DNA of 64,000 nucleotides from Actinomadura oligospora ATCC 43269 (lineage in GTDB: Bacteria > Actinomycetota > Actinomycetes > Streptosporangiales > Streptosporangiaceae): the NCBI RefSeq assembly GCF_000518265.1, contig NZ_JADG01000007.1:372001-436000 (forward strand). Reading direction: 5' to 3'. Below, one piece after another: positions 16,440 to 29,737 of this stretch (position 1 is the first letter of the stretch; each line of letters begins with the position of its first letter). The position numbers were made by a program, and so were the translations under genes. The notes under the pieces were generated by a model. That model searched no databases and was not told where the DNA came from. It was given only the letters and a program-made list of their open reading frames with translations.

Positions 16440-18788
16440 ATGCGCATGGACGGACAGAACCTCGGATCCGCCTGGGCCCGCGCGGTGGCGGCACTCGCCG
16501 ACCGTGACCTTTCTCCCAACCACAGGGCCTGGCTCCCGCTCGTCCGGCCGCTGGCCCTTGTGGAAGACACCGCCCTTCTGGCCGCCCCCAACGAGTTCGC
16601 CAAGAGCGCCCTGGAGAACCGGCTGCGTGGCCTCATCACCCAGGCCCTGTCCGAAGAGCTCGGCCGGGAGATCCGTGTAGCGGTGACCGTCCAGCCCGAA
16701 GCGCCCGCACCCGCGCCTACGCCCGCGCACGAGGGCGGCCAAGGGCAGCCTGACGCTCAGCCCTATAGAGGCGATGAACAGCCCTACAGGGGGGACGAGG
16801 CGCCGTCCTACCGCGGAGACCGTGAGCGGGACCGCGACAGGGATCGAGACCGTCCGTCCTACGGCGACCAGGGTTACGAGGGACGTTCCTATGGCGAACG
16901 TCCCTATCCGGAGCAGCCGTACGCCGACCGTGGGTACGGGCCGTCCAACTACTCGTCCGGCCAGGACGACGACCGCGACCGCGGTTGGGCCGCCGCCCCC
17001 AAGCGTGACGAGGACGACCGCGGCTGGGCGGCTCAGCGCGAGGACGACGATCGCGGCTGGTCCCCGCGTGGCGGCGACTACGGAGGCCGTCCCGCGGGCT
17101 ACGGCCCCGCCGGCGGACGTTCGCCGTTCGAGGGGCAGGGCCGTAATCCACAGGGCGGTGGATATCCCGCCGGCGCCGACCAGGACCGCTTCTCCGGTGG
17201 GCCCGACCAGGATCGTTTCTCCGCTGGCGCCGACCAGGACCGATACGCCGCGTCCGAGCAGGATCGTTTTTCCAAGGGGCCCGACCAGGATCGGTACGCG
17301 GGTTCAGACCAGGACCGTTTCGGCGTGTCAGAGCCGAACGGCGGTGGCTACCCGGGTGGCCAGGGCCCAGCCGCCGACCAGAACGGTGGTTACCCCGCGT
17401 CCGACCATGGCGGCTTCGGTGGGCCGCGTCCCAACGGACGGCCTGGAATGGGCGGCGCCGCGGCAGCGGGCGCCTCGCACGCGCCCTCGCACCTGAACGA
17501 CCGCACGCTCGGTACGGCACGTCCGGAACGCGCGGGGGGCGAGGGAGCCCGGGGCGGACGGCCGGACGGCGGCGCAGGAGCTGGATCGCCGTTCCCGCCC
17601 TCGGACATCTTCCAGGGCGGTTCCGAGCGTCCTCCCTACCGGGGAGGCGGTGCCGACGAGCAGCCCTTCCGTTCCGACGACTCGTCCTACAAGGACGATG
17701 CCGCCCCCGCGCCCGCGGGAGGCGGAGCGTCCGGACAGCAGGCGGCAGAGCCCGGACGGCTGAACCCGAAGTACACGTTCGAAACGTTCGTCATCGGCTC
17801 GTCCAACCGGTTCGCCCACGCGGCGGCCGTGGCCGTGGCCGAACAGCCCGCCAAGGCGTACAACCCGCTGTTCATCTACGGCGACTCCGGCCTGGGCAAG
17901 ACGCACCTGCTGCACGCCATCGGCCACTACGCCCAGAGCCTGTTCAACGGCGCGCGCGTGCGTTACGTGAGCTCCGAGGAGTTCACCAACGACTTCATCA
18001 ACTCCATCCGGGACGGCAAGGCGGACGGGTTCCGCCGCCGCTACCGGGACGTCGACATCCTCCTCGTGGACGACATCCAGTTCCTCGAGGGCAAGGAGCA
18101 GACGCAGGAGGAGTTCTTCCACACCTTCAACACGCTGCACAACGCGTCCAAGCAGATCGTGATCTCGTCGGACCGTCCGCCCAAGGAGCTCGTCACGCTC
18201 GAGGACCGGCTGCGCAACCGGTTCGAGTGGGGCCTGACCACCGACGTCCAGCCGCCGGAGCTGGAGACGCGCATCGCGATCCTGCAGAAGAAGGCCCGCC
18301 AGGAGGGCCTGGCCGCGCCGCCGGACGTGCTGGAGTTCATCGCCTCCCAGATCGCGACGAACATCCGCGAGCTGGAGGGGGCGCTGATCCGCGTCACCGC
18401 GTTCGCCAGCCTCAACCGCCAGTCGGTGGACATGAAGCTGGCGGAAATCGTGCTGAAGGACCTCATCCCCAACGACACCGGGCCGGAGATCACCGCCCCG
18501 ATGATCATGGCGCAGACTGTGGAGTACTTCGGGACGACGATCGAGGACCTCTGTGGACCATCGCGTTCCCGGATGCTCGTCACCGCCCGGCAGATCGCGA
18601 TGTACCTCTGCCGGGAGCTGACCGACCTGTCGCTGCCCAAGATCGGACAGCAGTTCGGCGGGCGCGACCACACCACGGTCATGCACGCCGAGCGGAAAAT
18701 CCGCAGCTTGATGGCCGAACGGCGGGCGATCTACAACCAGGTCACCGAGCTCACCGGCCGGATCAAGCACCAGGCGCGCAAGCGCTGA
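16440..18788 (+). CDS. dnaA: chromosomal replication initiator DnaA with greatly expanded domain II
   Basis: The 782-residue protein has domain I (residues about 1-90, helicase-loading/oligomerisation) and then a disordered domain II of about 350 residues. Domain II contains an Arg-Asp run, Tyr/Pro-rich segments and about seven copies of a DQDR(F/Y)-type repeat. Domain III is the AAA+ module from about 442 (Walker A 'GDSGLGKTH' near 481; Walker B '[11 protein letters not shown]' near 541), and domain IV is the DNA-binding domain with '[14 protein letters not shown]'. It melts oriC with ATP and loads DnaB. The ATG at 16440 follows GGGAGGGG. Typical DnaA is 450-650 residues, so the linker is exceptional. 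Confidence 0.97.
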   Translation: MRMDGQNLGSAWARAVAALADRDLSPNHRAWLPLVRPLALVEDTALLAAPNEFAKSALENRLRGLITQALSEELGREIRVAVTVQPEAPAPAPTPAHEGGQGQPDAQPYRGDEQPYRGDEAPSYRGDRERDRDRDRDRPSYGDQGYEGRSYGERPYPEQPYADRGYGPSNYSSGQDDDRDRGWAAAPKRDEDDRGWAAQREDDDRGWSPRGGDYGGRPAGYGPAGGRSPFEGQGRNPQGGGYPAGADQDRFSGGPDQDRFSAGADQDRYAASEQDRFSKGPDQDRYAGSDQDRFGVSEPNGGGYPGGQGPAADQNGGYPASDHGGFGGPRPNGRPGMGGAAAAGASHAPSHLNDRTLGTARPERAGGEGARGGRPDGGAGAGSPFPPSDIFQGGSERPPYRGGGADEQPFRSDDSSYKDDAAPAPAGGGASGQQAAEPGRLNPKYTFETFVIGSSNRFAHAAAVAVAEQPAKAYNPLFIYGDSGLGKTHLLHAIGHYAQSLFNGARVRYVSSEEFTNDFINSIRDGKADGFRRRYRDVDILLVDDIQFLEGKEQTQEEFFHTFNTLHNASKQIVISSDRPPKELVTLEDRLRNRFEWGLTTDVQPPELETRIAILQKKARQEGLAAPPDVLEFIASQIATNIRELEGALIRVTAFASLNRQSVDMKLAEIVLKDLIPNDTGPEITAPMIMAQTVEYFGTTIEDLCGPSRSRMLVTARQIAMYLCRELTDLSLPKIGQQFGGRDHTTVMHAERKIRSLMAERRAIYNQVTELTGRIKHQARKR

Positions 18789-19390
18789 ACCGGCCCGGCA
18801 GGCGCCGGAACCGGCCGTTCGCGGGGGTGCTCGCACAAGATCGACATTCACAGGCTGGGGAAAACTCCGCCCCACACGGTGGATAACCCGGGGGAAAACC
18901 TGAGGACAACCCCGCTGAATCTGAGGACGACTCGTGGACGGATTGTGGACCGGCTGGGGACGGCCGCCCGGCATCATGGGGACGAGTCCGTGGATGACCT
19001 GGGGACGGCCTGTGCAAACAGCGTCCGTGCCACCCGCCGGAGGGGCGTCGCGCCGCGTCGGCGCCGGGAGGGCGGGGACAACCTGCGGACAACTCGTGGA
19101 CAACCGGGGGATGACATGAGGACGACGTGTGGGGATCTTTTCGTCGTCCCCAGGCGGCGTCGCGTCGTCCACGTCCCCTGCACAGGGCCGGTGGACGAAG
19201 ATTCAGGGTCTCACCTGGGAAAACGCGGGTTGTCCACACTATCCACCGCCCCTATGACTAGTACTTCCTCTTATCTCTACTCAAGAAAAGATCCATCTCA
19301 ACTCAGGGCCTGGGGAAATCCCGCGAGCCCGGCCCGGACCGAGATCTGTCCAGCGCACCGTTGCCCGAAACCTGCAGGAGGCGGGTCCCC
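18789..19390. other. oriC: chromosomal origin of replication oriC
   Basis: The 602-bp dnaA-dnaN intergenic region contains one perfect DnaA box (TTGTCCACA, 19230-19238). It also has several 8-of-9 matches, mostly in the opposite orientation, at 18878-18886, 18901-18909, 19084-19092 and 19095-19103, and many 7-of-9 variants built on TGGGGACGA/TGTGGACCG-like words. A locally AT-rich stretch at about 19251-19310 (TAGTACTTCCTCTTATCTCT) before dnaN is a likely unwinding element. Position, box density and the AT-rich segment together identify oriC. Confidence 0.9.
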
Positions 19391-20521
19391 TTGAAGTTCC
19401 GCATCGACAGAGACGCCCTGGCCGACGCCGTGGCCTGGACGGCGCGCACCCTCCCGGTGCGCCCCCCGGTGCCCGTCCTCGCCGGGATGCACATCGAGGC
19501 GAGCGACCGGCTGAAGCTGTCGGCGTTCGACTACGAGGTGTCCGCCCAGGTGTCCACCGACATCGACACCGAGGAGCCGGGGACCGCGCTCGTCTCCGGC
19601 CGTCTGCTCGCCGAGATCTGCCGCAGTCTTCCTCCCCACCCTGTGGAGGTGACGACCGACGGCGCGAAGGTGATGCTCCGCTGCGGCTCGGCGAAGTTCA
19701 CACTCCTCACCATGCCTGTGGAGGACTACCCGACGCTCCCGGCGATGCCGCCCGCGGCCGGCTCGGTCGGCTCGGACGAGTTCGCCGCCGCGGTGTCCCA
19801 GGTGGCGATCGCGGCCGGACGCGACGACACGATCCCGATGCTGACCGGCGTCCGGGTCGAGATCGAGGGCGAGACCGTGACCCTCGCGTCCACCGACCGG
19901 TACCGGCTGGCCGTCCGGGAGCTGCACTGGAAGCCGGAGCGCCCGGACTTCTCCGCCGTGGCCCTGGTGCCCGCCAAGACGCTCGCCGACACTGCCAAGT
20001 CCCTGACCGCCGGGGCCGAGGTCTCGATCGCCCTGGGCGGCGCCGAGGGTGGCGCGGGCGAGGGCATGATCGGGTTCGAGGGCGGCGGCCGCCGCACCAC
20101 CTCCCGGCTGCTGGACGGTGACTTCGTCAAGTACCGCTCGCTGCTGCCGAGCGAGTACGCGGGCCTGGCCGAGATCGCGACCGCTCCGTTCATCGAGGCG
20201 GTCAAGCGCGTGTCGCTGGTCGCCGAACGGAACACGCCCGTCCGGCTGTCGTTCCGCCAGGGCGAGGTCGTCCTCGAGGCCGGCACCGGCGACGAGGCGC
20301 AGGCCGTGGAGGCCCTGGAGGCCACGCTGGAGGGCGAGGACATCGACATCGCCTTCAACCACGGCTTCCTGCTGGACGGCCTGTCGGCGATCGGTTCGGA
20401 CATCGCGCGGCTGTCGTTCACGACGCCGACCAAGCCGGCCGTCCTGACGGGCAAGCCGCCGCAGGACGGGGAGAACCCCAACTACCGGTACCTGATCATG
20501 CCTGTGCGACTCTCTGGGTAA
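19391..20521 (+). CDS. dnaN: DNA polymerase III beta sliding clamp
   Basis: A 376-residue clamp subunit with the three-domain repeat visible: 'LSAFDYEVSAQVSTDIDTEE', 'TDRYRLAVREL' in the middle domain, and the C-terminal 'YLIMPVRLSG'. Two subunits form a ring that tethers polymerase III to DNA. The start is a TTG at 19391, preceded by AGGAG. An earlier in-frame ATG would add ten unconserved residues. It is immediately downstream of oriC. Confidence 0.96.
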   Translation: MKFRIDRDALADAVAWTARTLPVRPPVPVLAGMHIEASDRLKLSAFDYEVSAQVSTDIDTEEPGTALVSGRLLAEICRSLPPHPVEVTTDGAKVMLRCGSAKFTLLTMPVEDYPTLPAMPPAAGSVGSDEFAAAVSQVAIAAGRDDTIPMLTGVRVEIEGETVTLASTDRYRLAVRELHWKPERPDFSAVALVPAKTLADTAKSLTAGAEVSIALGGAEGGAGEGMIGFEGGGRRTTSRLLDGDFVKYRSLLPSEYAGLAEIATAPFIEAVKRVSLVAERNTPVRLSFRQGEVVLEAGTGDEAQAVEALEATLEGEDIDIAFNHGFLLDGLSAIGSDIARLSFTTPTKPAVLTGKPPQDGENPNYRYLIMPVRLSG

Positions 20522-20664
20522 GCGCCACGTCCGGGGGCAGAACAGGGGACCTCGGGACGATCCGGGGCCATCTGGGGCCGCCAGGAGCCATCCTGGGGCC
20601 CACCAAGGGGACCATCCCGCCGCCGCGTGACGCGCGCGGCGGCGCCAGGCAGGGGAGTGAAGCA

Positions 20665-21585
20665 ATGGAGCTCGGAATCATCGGTCTCGGCAAGATGGGC
20701 GGCAACATGGCCGAACGTCTGCGCCGCGGCGGCCACACCGTGGTCGGCTACGACCGTGACCCGAAGGTCAGCGACGTCGCGTCGGTCGAGGAGCTGATCG
20801 AGCGGCTGCCCGCGCCGCGCGCGGTGTGGGTGATGGTGCCGGCCGGCGGGCCGACCCACGAGACCATCCACAAGCTGGGGGAGGTGCTGTCGCCCGGCGA
20901 CATCGTCGTCGACGGCGGCAACTCGCACTATGTGGACGACCAGAAGCACGGCGCCGAGCTCGCCGAAAAGGGCATCGGTTTCGTGGACTGCGGCGTGTCC
21001 GGCGGGGTGTGGGGGCTCCAGAACGGCTACGCGCTGATGGTCGGCGGGTCCGACGAGGACGTCAAGCGCATGATGCCGATCTTCGAGACGCTGAAGCCGG
21101 AGGGCGAGTTCGGCTTCGTCCACTCGGGCCGGATCGGCGCGGGCCACTTCGTGAAGATGGTCCACAACGGCATCGAGTACGCGATGATGCAGGCGTTCGG
21201 CGAGGGCTACGAGCTGATCGAGGCCTCCGACGTCGTCACCGACGTCCCCGGCACCTTCCGGTCCTGGCAGGAGGGCACGGTCATCCGGTCCTGGCTGCTG
21301 GACCTGATGAACCGCGCGCTCGCGGAGGACCCGGAGATGGACGACATCCGCGGTTACGCCAACGACTCCGGCGAGGGCCGCTGGACCGTCCAGGCCGCCG
21401 TCGACCACGCCGTCCCGCTGCCGGCGATCACCGCGTCCCTGTTCGCGCGGTTCGCCTCCCGCCAGGACGACTCCCCCGCCATGAAGATCGTCGCCGCCCT
21501 CCGCAACCAGTTCGGCGGCCACGCCGTCGAGTCCGCCAAGGGCGCCGACTCACCCGGCGCGGACGTCGTCCCGCCCAAGCTCTGA
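20665..21585 (+). CDS. gnd: 6-phosphogluconate dehydrogenase (decarboxylating), short form
   Basis: The 306-residue enzyme has a Rossmann motif '[20 protein letters not shown]', the substrate motif '[10 protein letters not shown]', '[21 protein letters not shown]' and the catalytic '[21 protein letters not shown]' with the active lysine. It converts 6-phosphogluconate to ribulose 5-phosphate with CO2 release. The length is that of the short, often NAD-preferring Gnd class rather than the 470-residue form. Its place between dnaN and recF is typical of actinobacteria. Confidence 0.93.
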   Translation: MELGIIGLGKMGGNMAERLRRGGHTVVGYDRDPKVSDVASVEELIERLPAPRAVWVMVPAGGPTHETIHKLGEVLSPGDIVVDGGNSHYVDDQKHGAELAEKGIGFVDCGVSGGVWGLQNGYALMVGGSDEDVKRMMPIFETLKPEGEFGFVHSGRIGAGHFVKMVHNGIEYAMMQAFGEGYELIEASDVVTDVPGTFRSWQEGTVIRSWLLDLMNRALAEDPEMDDIRGYANDSGEGRWTVQAAVDHAVPLPAITASLFARFASRQDDSPAMKIVAALRNQFGGHAVESAKGADSPGADVVPPKL

Positions 21586-21602
21586 CTGCTGCCCCCGGCC
21601 GA

Positions 21603-21643
21603 CCGAGCCCCGGCATCCCCGCCCTGGGGACGCCGGGGCTCGG
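21603..21643 (+). terminator. hairpin terminator after gnd
   Basis: A 12-bp perfect stem (21603-21614 with 21632-21643) encloses an inner TCCCC/GGGGA helix. It lies 17 bp past the gnd stop. No T-tract follows. Confidence 0.75.
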
Positions 21644-21656
21644 CCGTTCGGAGGAG

Positions 21657-21665
21657 TTGTCCACA
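21657..21665 (+). other. consensus DnaA box upstream of recF
   Basis: TTGTCCACA, a perfect match, lies 92 bp before the recF start and just after the gnd terminator. It could link recF expression to DnaA. Confidence 0.5.
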
Positions 21666-21748
21666 GCCTGTGCGAGCGGGACGGCGGACACACGTGTTGG
21701 GCCGGAGGCGTGCCGGACGCCTGGTGCGAGGGCCTACCCTCGTGTCTC

Positions 21749-22951
21749 GTGCATGTCGCCCATCTCTCGCTCCAGGACTTCCGCTCGTACGCGACGGCCG
21801 AAGTGCCGCTGACGCGCGGCGTCACGGCGTTCGTGGGGCCGAACGGGCAGGGCAAGACGAACCTGGTCGAGGCGATCGGGTACGTCGCGACGCACGGCAG
21901 CCACCGCGCCGCCACGGACGCACCGCTCGTCCGGCAGGGCGCGCCGCGCGCCATCGTGCGCGCGGGGGTGGTGAAGGACGACCGCAAGGCCCTGATCGAG
22001 CTGGAGGTCAATCCGGGCAAGGCCAACCGCGCCCGGTTGAACCGCTCCCCCGTCCCCAGGCCGCGCGAGATCCTGGGGATGCTCCGGACCGTCCTGTTCG
22101 CGCCCGAAGACCTGGCGCTGGTGAAGGGCGATCCGGGTGAGCGACGCCGCTACATGGACGAGCTGCTGACGGCGCGCGCGCCGCGTTTCGCGGGTGTCCG
22201 CTCCGACTACGAGCGCGTTCTCAAGCAGCGCAACGCCCTGCTGAAGTCGGCGGCTGCGCACCGCCGCTCCCCCGGCCCCGAGGTTCTGGCCACGCTGGAC
22301 GTCTGGGACACGCATCTCGCGCGCACGGGGGCGGAGCTTCTCGCCGCCCGTGTCGAACTCGTCGCGGCGCTGCGTCCGCTCGTCGCGCGCGCGTATGCCG
22401 AACTCGCCCCCCACAGCGGCGCGGCCGATCTGACGTACCGCAGCTCGCTGGGCGAGGGCGTCGAGTTGTCCACAGACCGTGCACAAGTCGCCGAGCAACT
22501 GCTGGGCGGTGTGGCGGAGGCGCGCAAGCAGGAGCTGGAACGCGGCGTCAGCCTGGTGGGCCCGCACCGCGACGAACTCGTCCTGCGCCTTGGGGACCTT
22601 CCGGCGCGCGGCTACGCGTCCCATGGCGAGTCGTGGTCGTTCGCCCTCGCCCTGCGCCTCGCCGCCTTCGAGCTCCTGCGCGCGGACGGGGACGACCCCG
22701 TCCTCATCCTGGACGACGTCTTCGCCGAGCTGGACGCGGGCCGCCGCAGCCGCCTGGCCGAGATGGTCGCGCCTGCCGAGCAGGTCCTGATCACCGCCGC
22801 CGTACCCGCGGACGTTCCGGCCGAACTCACCGGAACCACCTTCAACGTCGCGGACGGCGCCGTCATCGCCGGCTCGCCCTCGCCCAAGGGGACGGGTGCG
22901 GACGCCGCAGCCGGTGAGGCGGGGGACGACGAGGAAGTGACGGCGGGTTGA
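21749..22951 (+). CDS. recF: DNA replication/repair ATPase RecF
   Basis: This 400-residue SMC-like ABC ATPase shows '[14 protein letters not shown]', Walker A G30-P-N-G-Q-G-K-T-N, the signature region '[13 protein letters not shown]' and Walker B '[15 protein letters not shown]'. RecF with RecO/RecR loads RecA at gaps behind stalled forks. The GTG at 21749 gives the conserved N-terminus '[10 protein letters not shown]'. A perfect DnaA box occurs inside the gene at 22466-22474. The DUF721 gene follows after 40 bp. Confidence 0.95.
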   Translation: MHVAHLSLQDFRSYATAEVPLTRGVTAFVGPNGQGKTNLVEAIGYVATHGSHRAATDAPLVRQGAPRAIVRAGVVKDDRKALIELEVNPGKANRARLNRSPVPRPREILGMLRTVLFAPEDLALVKGDPGERRRYMDELLTARAPRFAGVRSDYERVLKQRNALLKSAAAHRRSPGPEVLATLDVWDTHLARTGAELLAARVELVAALRPLVARAYAELAPHSGAADLTYRSSLGEGVELSTDRAQVAEQLLGGVAEARKQELERGVSLVGPHRDELVLRLGDLPARGYASHGESWSFALALRLAAFELLRADGDDPVLILDDVFAELDAGRRSRLAEMVAPAEQVLITAAVPADVPAELTGTTFNVADGAVIAGSPSPKGTGADAAAGEAGDDEEVTAG

Positions 22952-22991
22952 TCTCCGCGCGACGCGTCCGGTTCCAGAAGGGGGAGGAACG

Positions 22992-23537
22992 GTGAACAAG
23001 GATCCACGGGATGTGGATAACCCCTCTGGATCGGTGGATTCCGGGGCTTCCGCCGCTTCCGAAGCCCCGGCCAAGTCGGGGATCGAGCTCGCGCGCGAGG
23101 CGCTGGCCCAGGCTCGTGCGGACGCGTTGAAGCGCGGCACCCTCCCGGGCCAGGGACGCAAGCGGAAGGCCCCGCCCGGAACCGGACGCGTTCGCGAGCC
23201 GGGGCGCGGTGGCGACCCCAAGCCGTTCGGCAACGCGATCCGCGACCTGCTCGCGACGCGGGGCTGGGAGCAGCGCGCCGCGGTCGGCGGCGTGTTCGGC
23301 AACTGGGCGGGCCTGGTGGGCCCTGAACTCGCCGAGCACACCCGTCCCGAGAAGTTCGACGAGGGCGAGCTCACCGTCGTCGCGGACTCCACCACCTGGG
23401 CGACCCAGCTCCGCCTGCTGTCGTCCACGCTGGTCCGCCGCCTGAACGAACAGCTCGGCCACGGCACCGTCAAGCGTGTCAAGGTCGTCGGCCCCTCGTC
23501 CGGCCCCCGCCGGACCGGCGCCTGGCGCGTCCGCTAG
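22992..23537 (+). CDS. DUF721 (DciA-like) protein
   Basis: The 181-residue protein has a low-complexity N-terminal half and a C-terminal DUF721 domain from about residue 75: 'FGNAIRDLLATRGWEQRAAV', 'NWAGLVGPELAEHTRPEKF' and 'LTVVADSTTWATQLRLLSS'. The DciA group of this family binds the replicative helicase DnaB and replaces DnaC/DnaI loaders in many bacteria; its location between recF and gyrB supports a replication role. The GTG start at 22992 has GGGGAGG upstream. A perfect DnaA box (23012-23020) lies within the first codons. Confidence 0.88.
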   Translation: MNKDPRDVDNPSGSVDSGASAASEAPAKSGIELAREALAQARADALKRGTLPGQGRKRKAPPGTGRVREPGRGGDPKPFGNAIRDLLATRGWEQRAAVGGVFGNWAGLVGPELAEHTRPEKFDEGELTVVADSTTWATQLRLLSSTLVRRLNEQLGHGTVKRVKVVGPSSGPRRTGAWRVR

Positions 23538-26150
<2,613 letters not shown>

Positions 26151-26187
26151 GTCCGCCGGAAACCACTAGAGCAGAGGTTTGACGCAA

Positions 26188-28713
26188 GTGACTGAAACGA
26201 CCACCGATGGCGGGGGCACCGGCGGGAGCGGCGGCGGGCGGATCGAGCCGGTCGACATCCAGCAGCGGATGCAGACCAGCTACCTCGACTACGCGATGTC
26301 GGTCATCGTGGCTCGCGCGCTTCCCGAGGTCCGCGACGGCCTGAAGCCCGTGCACCGCCGCGTCCTGTACGCGATGTACGACGGCGGCTACCGTCCCGAC
26401 CGCGGGTACTTCAAGTGCGCGCGCGTCGTCGGCGACGTCATGGGCAACTACCACCCGCACGGCGACTCGGCGATCTACGACGCGCTCGTCCGCCTGGCCC
26501 AGCCGTGGGCGATGCGCTACCCGCTGGTCGACGGCAACGGCAACTTCGGCTCGCGCGGCAACGACCCGGCCGCGGCCATGCGGTACACCGAGTGCCGCAT
26601 GGCGCCGCTGGCGATGGAGCTGCTGCGCGACATCGACAAGGAGACCGTCGACTTCACGCCGAACTACGACGGTCGTTCGGCCGAGCCGACCGTCATGCCG
26701 TCCCGGTACCCGAACCTGCTGGTCAACGGGTCGGCGGGCATCGCGGTCGGGATGGCGACCAACATCCCGCCGCACAACCTGCGCGAGGTCGCCGAGGGCG
26801 TCCAGTGGTACCTGGAGAACTACGGCGTCGCCGACGACGAGCTGCTCGAGGCCCTGATCGAGCGCGTCAAGGGCCCGGACTTCCCGACCGCCGGCCTGAT
26901 CGTCGGCCGCAAGGGCATCGAGGAGGCGTACCGGACCGGCCGCGGCTCGATCACCATGCGCGCGGTGGTCGAGGTCGAGGAGATCCAGAACCGCGCCTGC
27001 CTGGTCGTCACCGAGCTGCCCTACCAGGTCAACCCGGACAACCTCGCCCTCAAGATCGCCGAGCTGGTGAAGGACGGCAAGCTCGAGGGCATCGCCGACG
27101 TGCGGGACGAGACGTCCGGCCGCACCGGCCAGCGCCTGGTGATCGTCCTCAAGCGGGACGCGGTCGCCAAGGTCGTCCTGAACAACCTGTACAAGCACAC
27201 GCAGCTGCAGGAGACCTTCGGCGCGAACATGCTCGCGCTGGTGGACGGCGTGCCGCGCACGCTGCGCATCGACCAGTTCATCCGGCACTGGGTCGAGCAC
27301 CAGATCGAAGTGATCGTCCGCCGCACCCGGTACCTGCTGCGCAAGGCCGAGGAGCGCGCCCACATCCTGCGCGCGCTGCTGAAGGCGCTCGACCGCATCG
27401 AAGAGGTCATCGCGCTGATCCGCCGGTCGCCGTCCGCGCAGGAGGCGCAGCGGGGCCTCATCGCGCTGCTGGAGATCGACGAGATCCAGGCCCAGGCCAT
27501 CCTGGACATGCAGCTGCGCAAGCTGGCCGCCCTGGAGCGCCAGGCCATCATCGACGAGTACGACAAGCTGATGGCCGAGATCTCCGACTACAACGAGATC
27601 CTGGCCTCGCCCGAGCGGCAGCGCAGCATCGTCGGCGAGGAGCTCGCGCCGATCGTGGAGAAGTACGGCGACGAGCGCCGCACCGAGATCATCCCCTTCG
27701 ACGGCGACGTGTCCTACGAGGACCTCATCGCCGAGGAGGACGTGGTCGTCACGATCACCCGCGGCGGCTACGCCAAGCGCACCCGCACCGACCACTACCG
27801 GGCGCAGCGGCGCGGCGGCAAGGGCGTGCGCGGCGCGCAGCTCAAGCAGGACGACATCGTCGACCAGTTCTTCGTCACCACCACGCACCACTGGATCCTG
27901 TTCTTCACCAACAAGGGCCGGGTGTACCGCGCGAAGGCCTACGAGCTGCCGGACGCCGGGCGCGACTCGCGCGGCCAGCACGTCGCGAACCTGCTCGCCT
28001 TCCAGCCGGACGAGCACATCGCCCAGGTCATGGACCTGCGCGACTACGACGTCGCCCCGTACCTGGTGCTCGCCACCAGCAAGGGCAAGGTGAAGAAGAC
28101 CGCGCTGCGCGACTTCGACTCGCCGCGCACGGGCGGCATCATCGCCATCAACCTGGGCGACGACGACGAGGTGATCGCGGCCCGGCTGGTGTCCCCGGAC
28201 GACGACCTGCTGATGGTGTCCACCAACGCGCAGTCGATCCGGTTCTCGGCCGACGACGACTCGCTGCGCCCGATGGGCCGGGCGACCTCCGGCGTGATCG
28301 GCATGCGGTTCGAGGAGGACCACCACCTGCTGAACATGCTGGTTGCGTCCGATCCGTCCCAGGATGTCCTGGTGGCGACCGAAGGTGGCTATGCGAAGCG
28401 CACCCCGATCGACCAATATCCCCGTCAGGGACGTGGGGGTAAGGGAGTCCTCACCGCTAAGATCGTGGAATCTCGCGGCAGGTTGGTAGGGGCGTTGATG
28501 GTCGGCCCGGACGACGAGGTCTTCGCGATGACCGCCTCCGGAGGTGTCATCCGGACGACCGCGGCGGAGATCAAGCAGTCCGGTCGGCAGACCATGGGGG
28601 TCCGGCTGATGAACCTCGCGAACGGCGACGGCGTCGTCGCGATCGCGAGGAACGTAGAGTCCATGGAGGACACCGGCGAGGACGACACGGCCGAGGGAGG
28701 CGAGGGCGAGTGA
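26188..28713 (+). CDS. gyrA: DNA gyrase subunit A
   Basis: An 841-residue GyrA. The winged-helix/tower region carries the catalytic tyrosine in '[11 protein letters not shown]' and the quinolone-determining region '[20 protein letters not shown]', with Ser and Asp at the positions equivalent to E. coli 83 and 87. The C-terminal beta-pinwheel has the GyrA box-like '[10 protein letters not shown]'. An acidic tail follows. It forms the DNA-cleaving part of gyrase with the upstream GyrB. I choose the GTG at 26188 (GAGG ten bases upstream); a TTG at 26179 is possible but too close to the ribosome-binding site. Confidence 0.97.
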   Translation: MTETTTDGGGTGGSGGGRIEPVDIQQRMQTSYLDYAMSVIVARALPEVRDGLKPVHRRVLYAMYDGGYRPDRGYFKCARVVGDVMGNYHPHGDSAIYDALVRLAQPWAMRYPLVDGNGNFGSRGNDPAAAMRYTECRMAPLAMELLRDIDKETVDFTPNYDGRSAEPTVMPSRYPNLLVNGSAGIAVGMATNIPPHNLREVAEGVQWYLENYGVADDELLEALIERVKGPDFPTAGLIVGRKGIEEAYRTGRGSITMRAVVEVEEIQNRACLVVTELPYQVNPDNLALKIAELVKDGKLEGIADVRDETSGRTGQRLVIVLKRDAVAKVVLNNLYKHTQLQETFGANMLALVDGVPRTLRIDQFIRHWVEHQIEVIVRRTRYLLRKAEERAHILRALLKALDRIEEVIALIRRSPSAQEAQRGLIALLEIDEIQAQAILDMQLRKLAALERQAIIDEYDKLMAEISDYNEILASPERQRSIVGEELAPIVEKYGDERRTEIIPFDGDVSYEDLIAEEDVVVTITRGGYAKRTRTDHYRAQRRGGKGVRGAQLKQDDIVDQFFVTTTHHWILFFTNKGRVYRAKAYELPDAGRDSRGQHVANLLAFQPDEHIAQVMDLRDYDVAPYLVLATSKGKVKKTALRDFDSPRTGGIIAINLGDDDEVIAARLVSPDDDLLMVSTNAQSIRFSADDDSLRPMGRATSGVIGMRFEEDHHLLNMLVASDPSQDVLVATEGGYAKRTPIDQYPRQGRGGKGVLTAKIVESRGRLVGALMVGPDDEVFAMTASGGVIRTTAAEIKQSGRQTMGVRLMNLANGDGVVAIARNVESMEDTGEDDTAEGGEGE

Positions 28714-28759
28714 CCCTCCCGCCAGCCGACGCGTTCGCGCCGCCAGGCCAGGAGGTCAC

Positions 28760-29665
28760 GTGAGCAGCGAGCCCGGTAAGGACAAGCCCGTGGGGGACAG
28801 CGGGTCGGCGTCCGGCAGGTCGTCGGAGCGCGGGAAGGCGGTACCCGCCACGTCCAAGCCCGGCCGCGACGAGGCGACGGTGGAGATCACCCCGTCCGTC
28901 GACGAGACCAAGCACGACCTGCCCAAGATCGAGGACCGGTCGTCCTCGGCCTCGTCGAAGAGCGTGACGTCCGCCGCGGCCAAGAGCGCCTCGCCGAAGC
29001 CCGCCGCCAAGGCCCCCGGCCGTCCGGTGGCGGGCGGCCCGTCCAAGCCCGCCTGGGACGAGCCCGCCGAGCCCGCCGACTCGGTCTCGGCCGACCGCAC
29101 CGACAAGCGCTTCACCCGCGCGGAGTCCCCGTCGGCGGCGGCCGCGGCCGCCCCGGCGCCGGGCGGCGGAGGCTTCGCCGGCACCGTCCTGAAGGACCGT
29201 CCGGCCACGCCCCCGCCGGCCCGCCCCGCGCCGTCCCCGGTGGGAGGCCCGTCCGGCCCGGCCACGCGTCCGGCGGCGTCCGCCAAGACGGCCCGCAAGG
29301 CCCAGCTCCGGCTCGCCAGGCTGGAGCCCTGGTCGGTGATGAAGTTCAGCTTCGTGATGTCGCTGGTCTGCTTCGTCGTCCTGCTGGTCGCCGTCGTCGT
29401 CCTGTGGATGATCCTGTCCGGCCTCGGCGTCTTCGACGCCATCGCCAACACCGTCCAGGACCTCACCTCCAAGCAGGGCGAGGACAGCGGCGGCGTCGAC
29501 GCCGGCAGCTGGTTCTCCTTCCCCCGCGTCCTCGGCTACACCGTCCTGGTCGGAGCCCTGAACGTCATGCTGATCACGGCCCTCTCCACGGTCGGCTCGG
29601 TGATCTACAACCTGGCCGCCGACCTGGTCGGAGGCGTCGAGGTCACCCTCAAGGAGGCCGAGTGA
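28760..29665 (+). CDS. DUF3566-type transmembrane protein
   Basis: The 301-residue protein has about 185 disordered Ser/Ala/Pro-rich residues. A C-terminal DUF3566 domain follows, with 'RLARLEPWSVMKFSFVMSL', one transmembrane helix (about 195-220), an extracellular loop and a second hydrophobic segment ending 'YNLAADLVGGVEVTLKE'. The family lies directly after gyrA across actinobacteria and is thought to relate to cell division or growth, but its function is not settled. GTG start at 28760 with GGAGG upstream. Confidence 0.88.
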   Translation: MSSEPGKDKPVGDSGSASGRSSERGKAVPATSKPGRDEATVEITPSVDETKHDLPKIEDRSSSASSKSVTSAAAKSASPKPAAKAPGRPVAGGPSKPAWDEPAEPADSVSADRTDKRFTRAESPSAAAAAAPAPGGGGFAGTVLKDRPATPPPARPAPSPVGGPSGPATRPAASAKTARKAQLRLARLEPWSVMKFSFVMSLVCFVVLLVAVVVLWMILSGLGVFDAIANTVQDLTSKQGEDSGGVDAGSWFSFPRVLGYTVLVGALNVMLITALSTVGSVIYNLAADLVGGVEVTLKEAE

Positions 29666-29707
29666 ATACCGATTACCGTCCACCCTCCGGCATGCGGTAA
29701 TCTCACA

Positions 29708-29732
29708 TGCGTCGCCGCAAGACGGCGACGCA
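29708..29732 (+). terminator. hairpin between DUF3566 gene and tRNA-Ile
   Basis: A 10-bp perfect stem (29708-29717 with 29723-29732) with a 5-nt loop lies 42 bp past the stop codon and 5 bp before the tRNA. It likely ends the gyrBA-DUF3566 transcript. Confidence 0.65.
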
Positions 29733-29737
29733 GCTGA

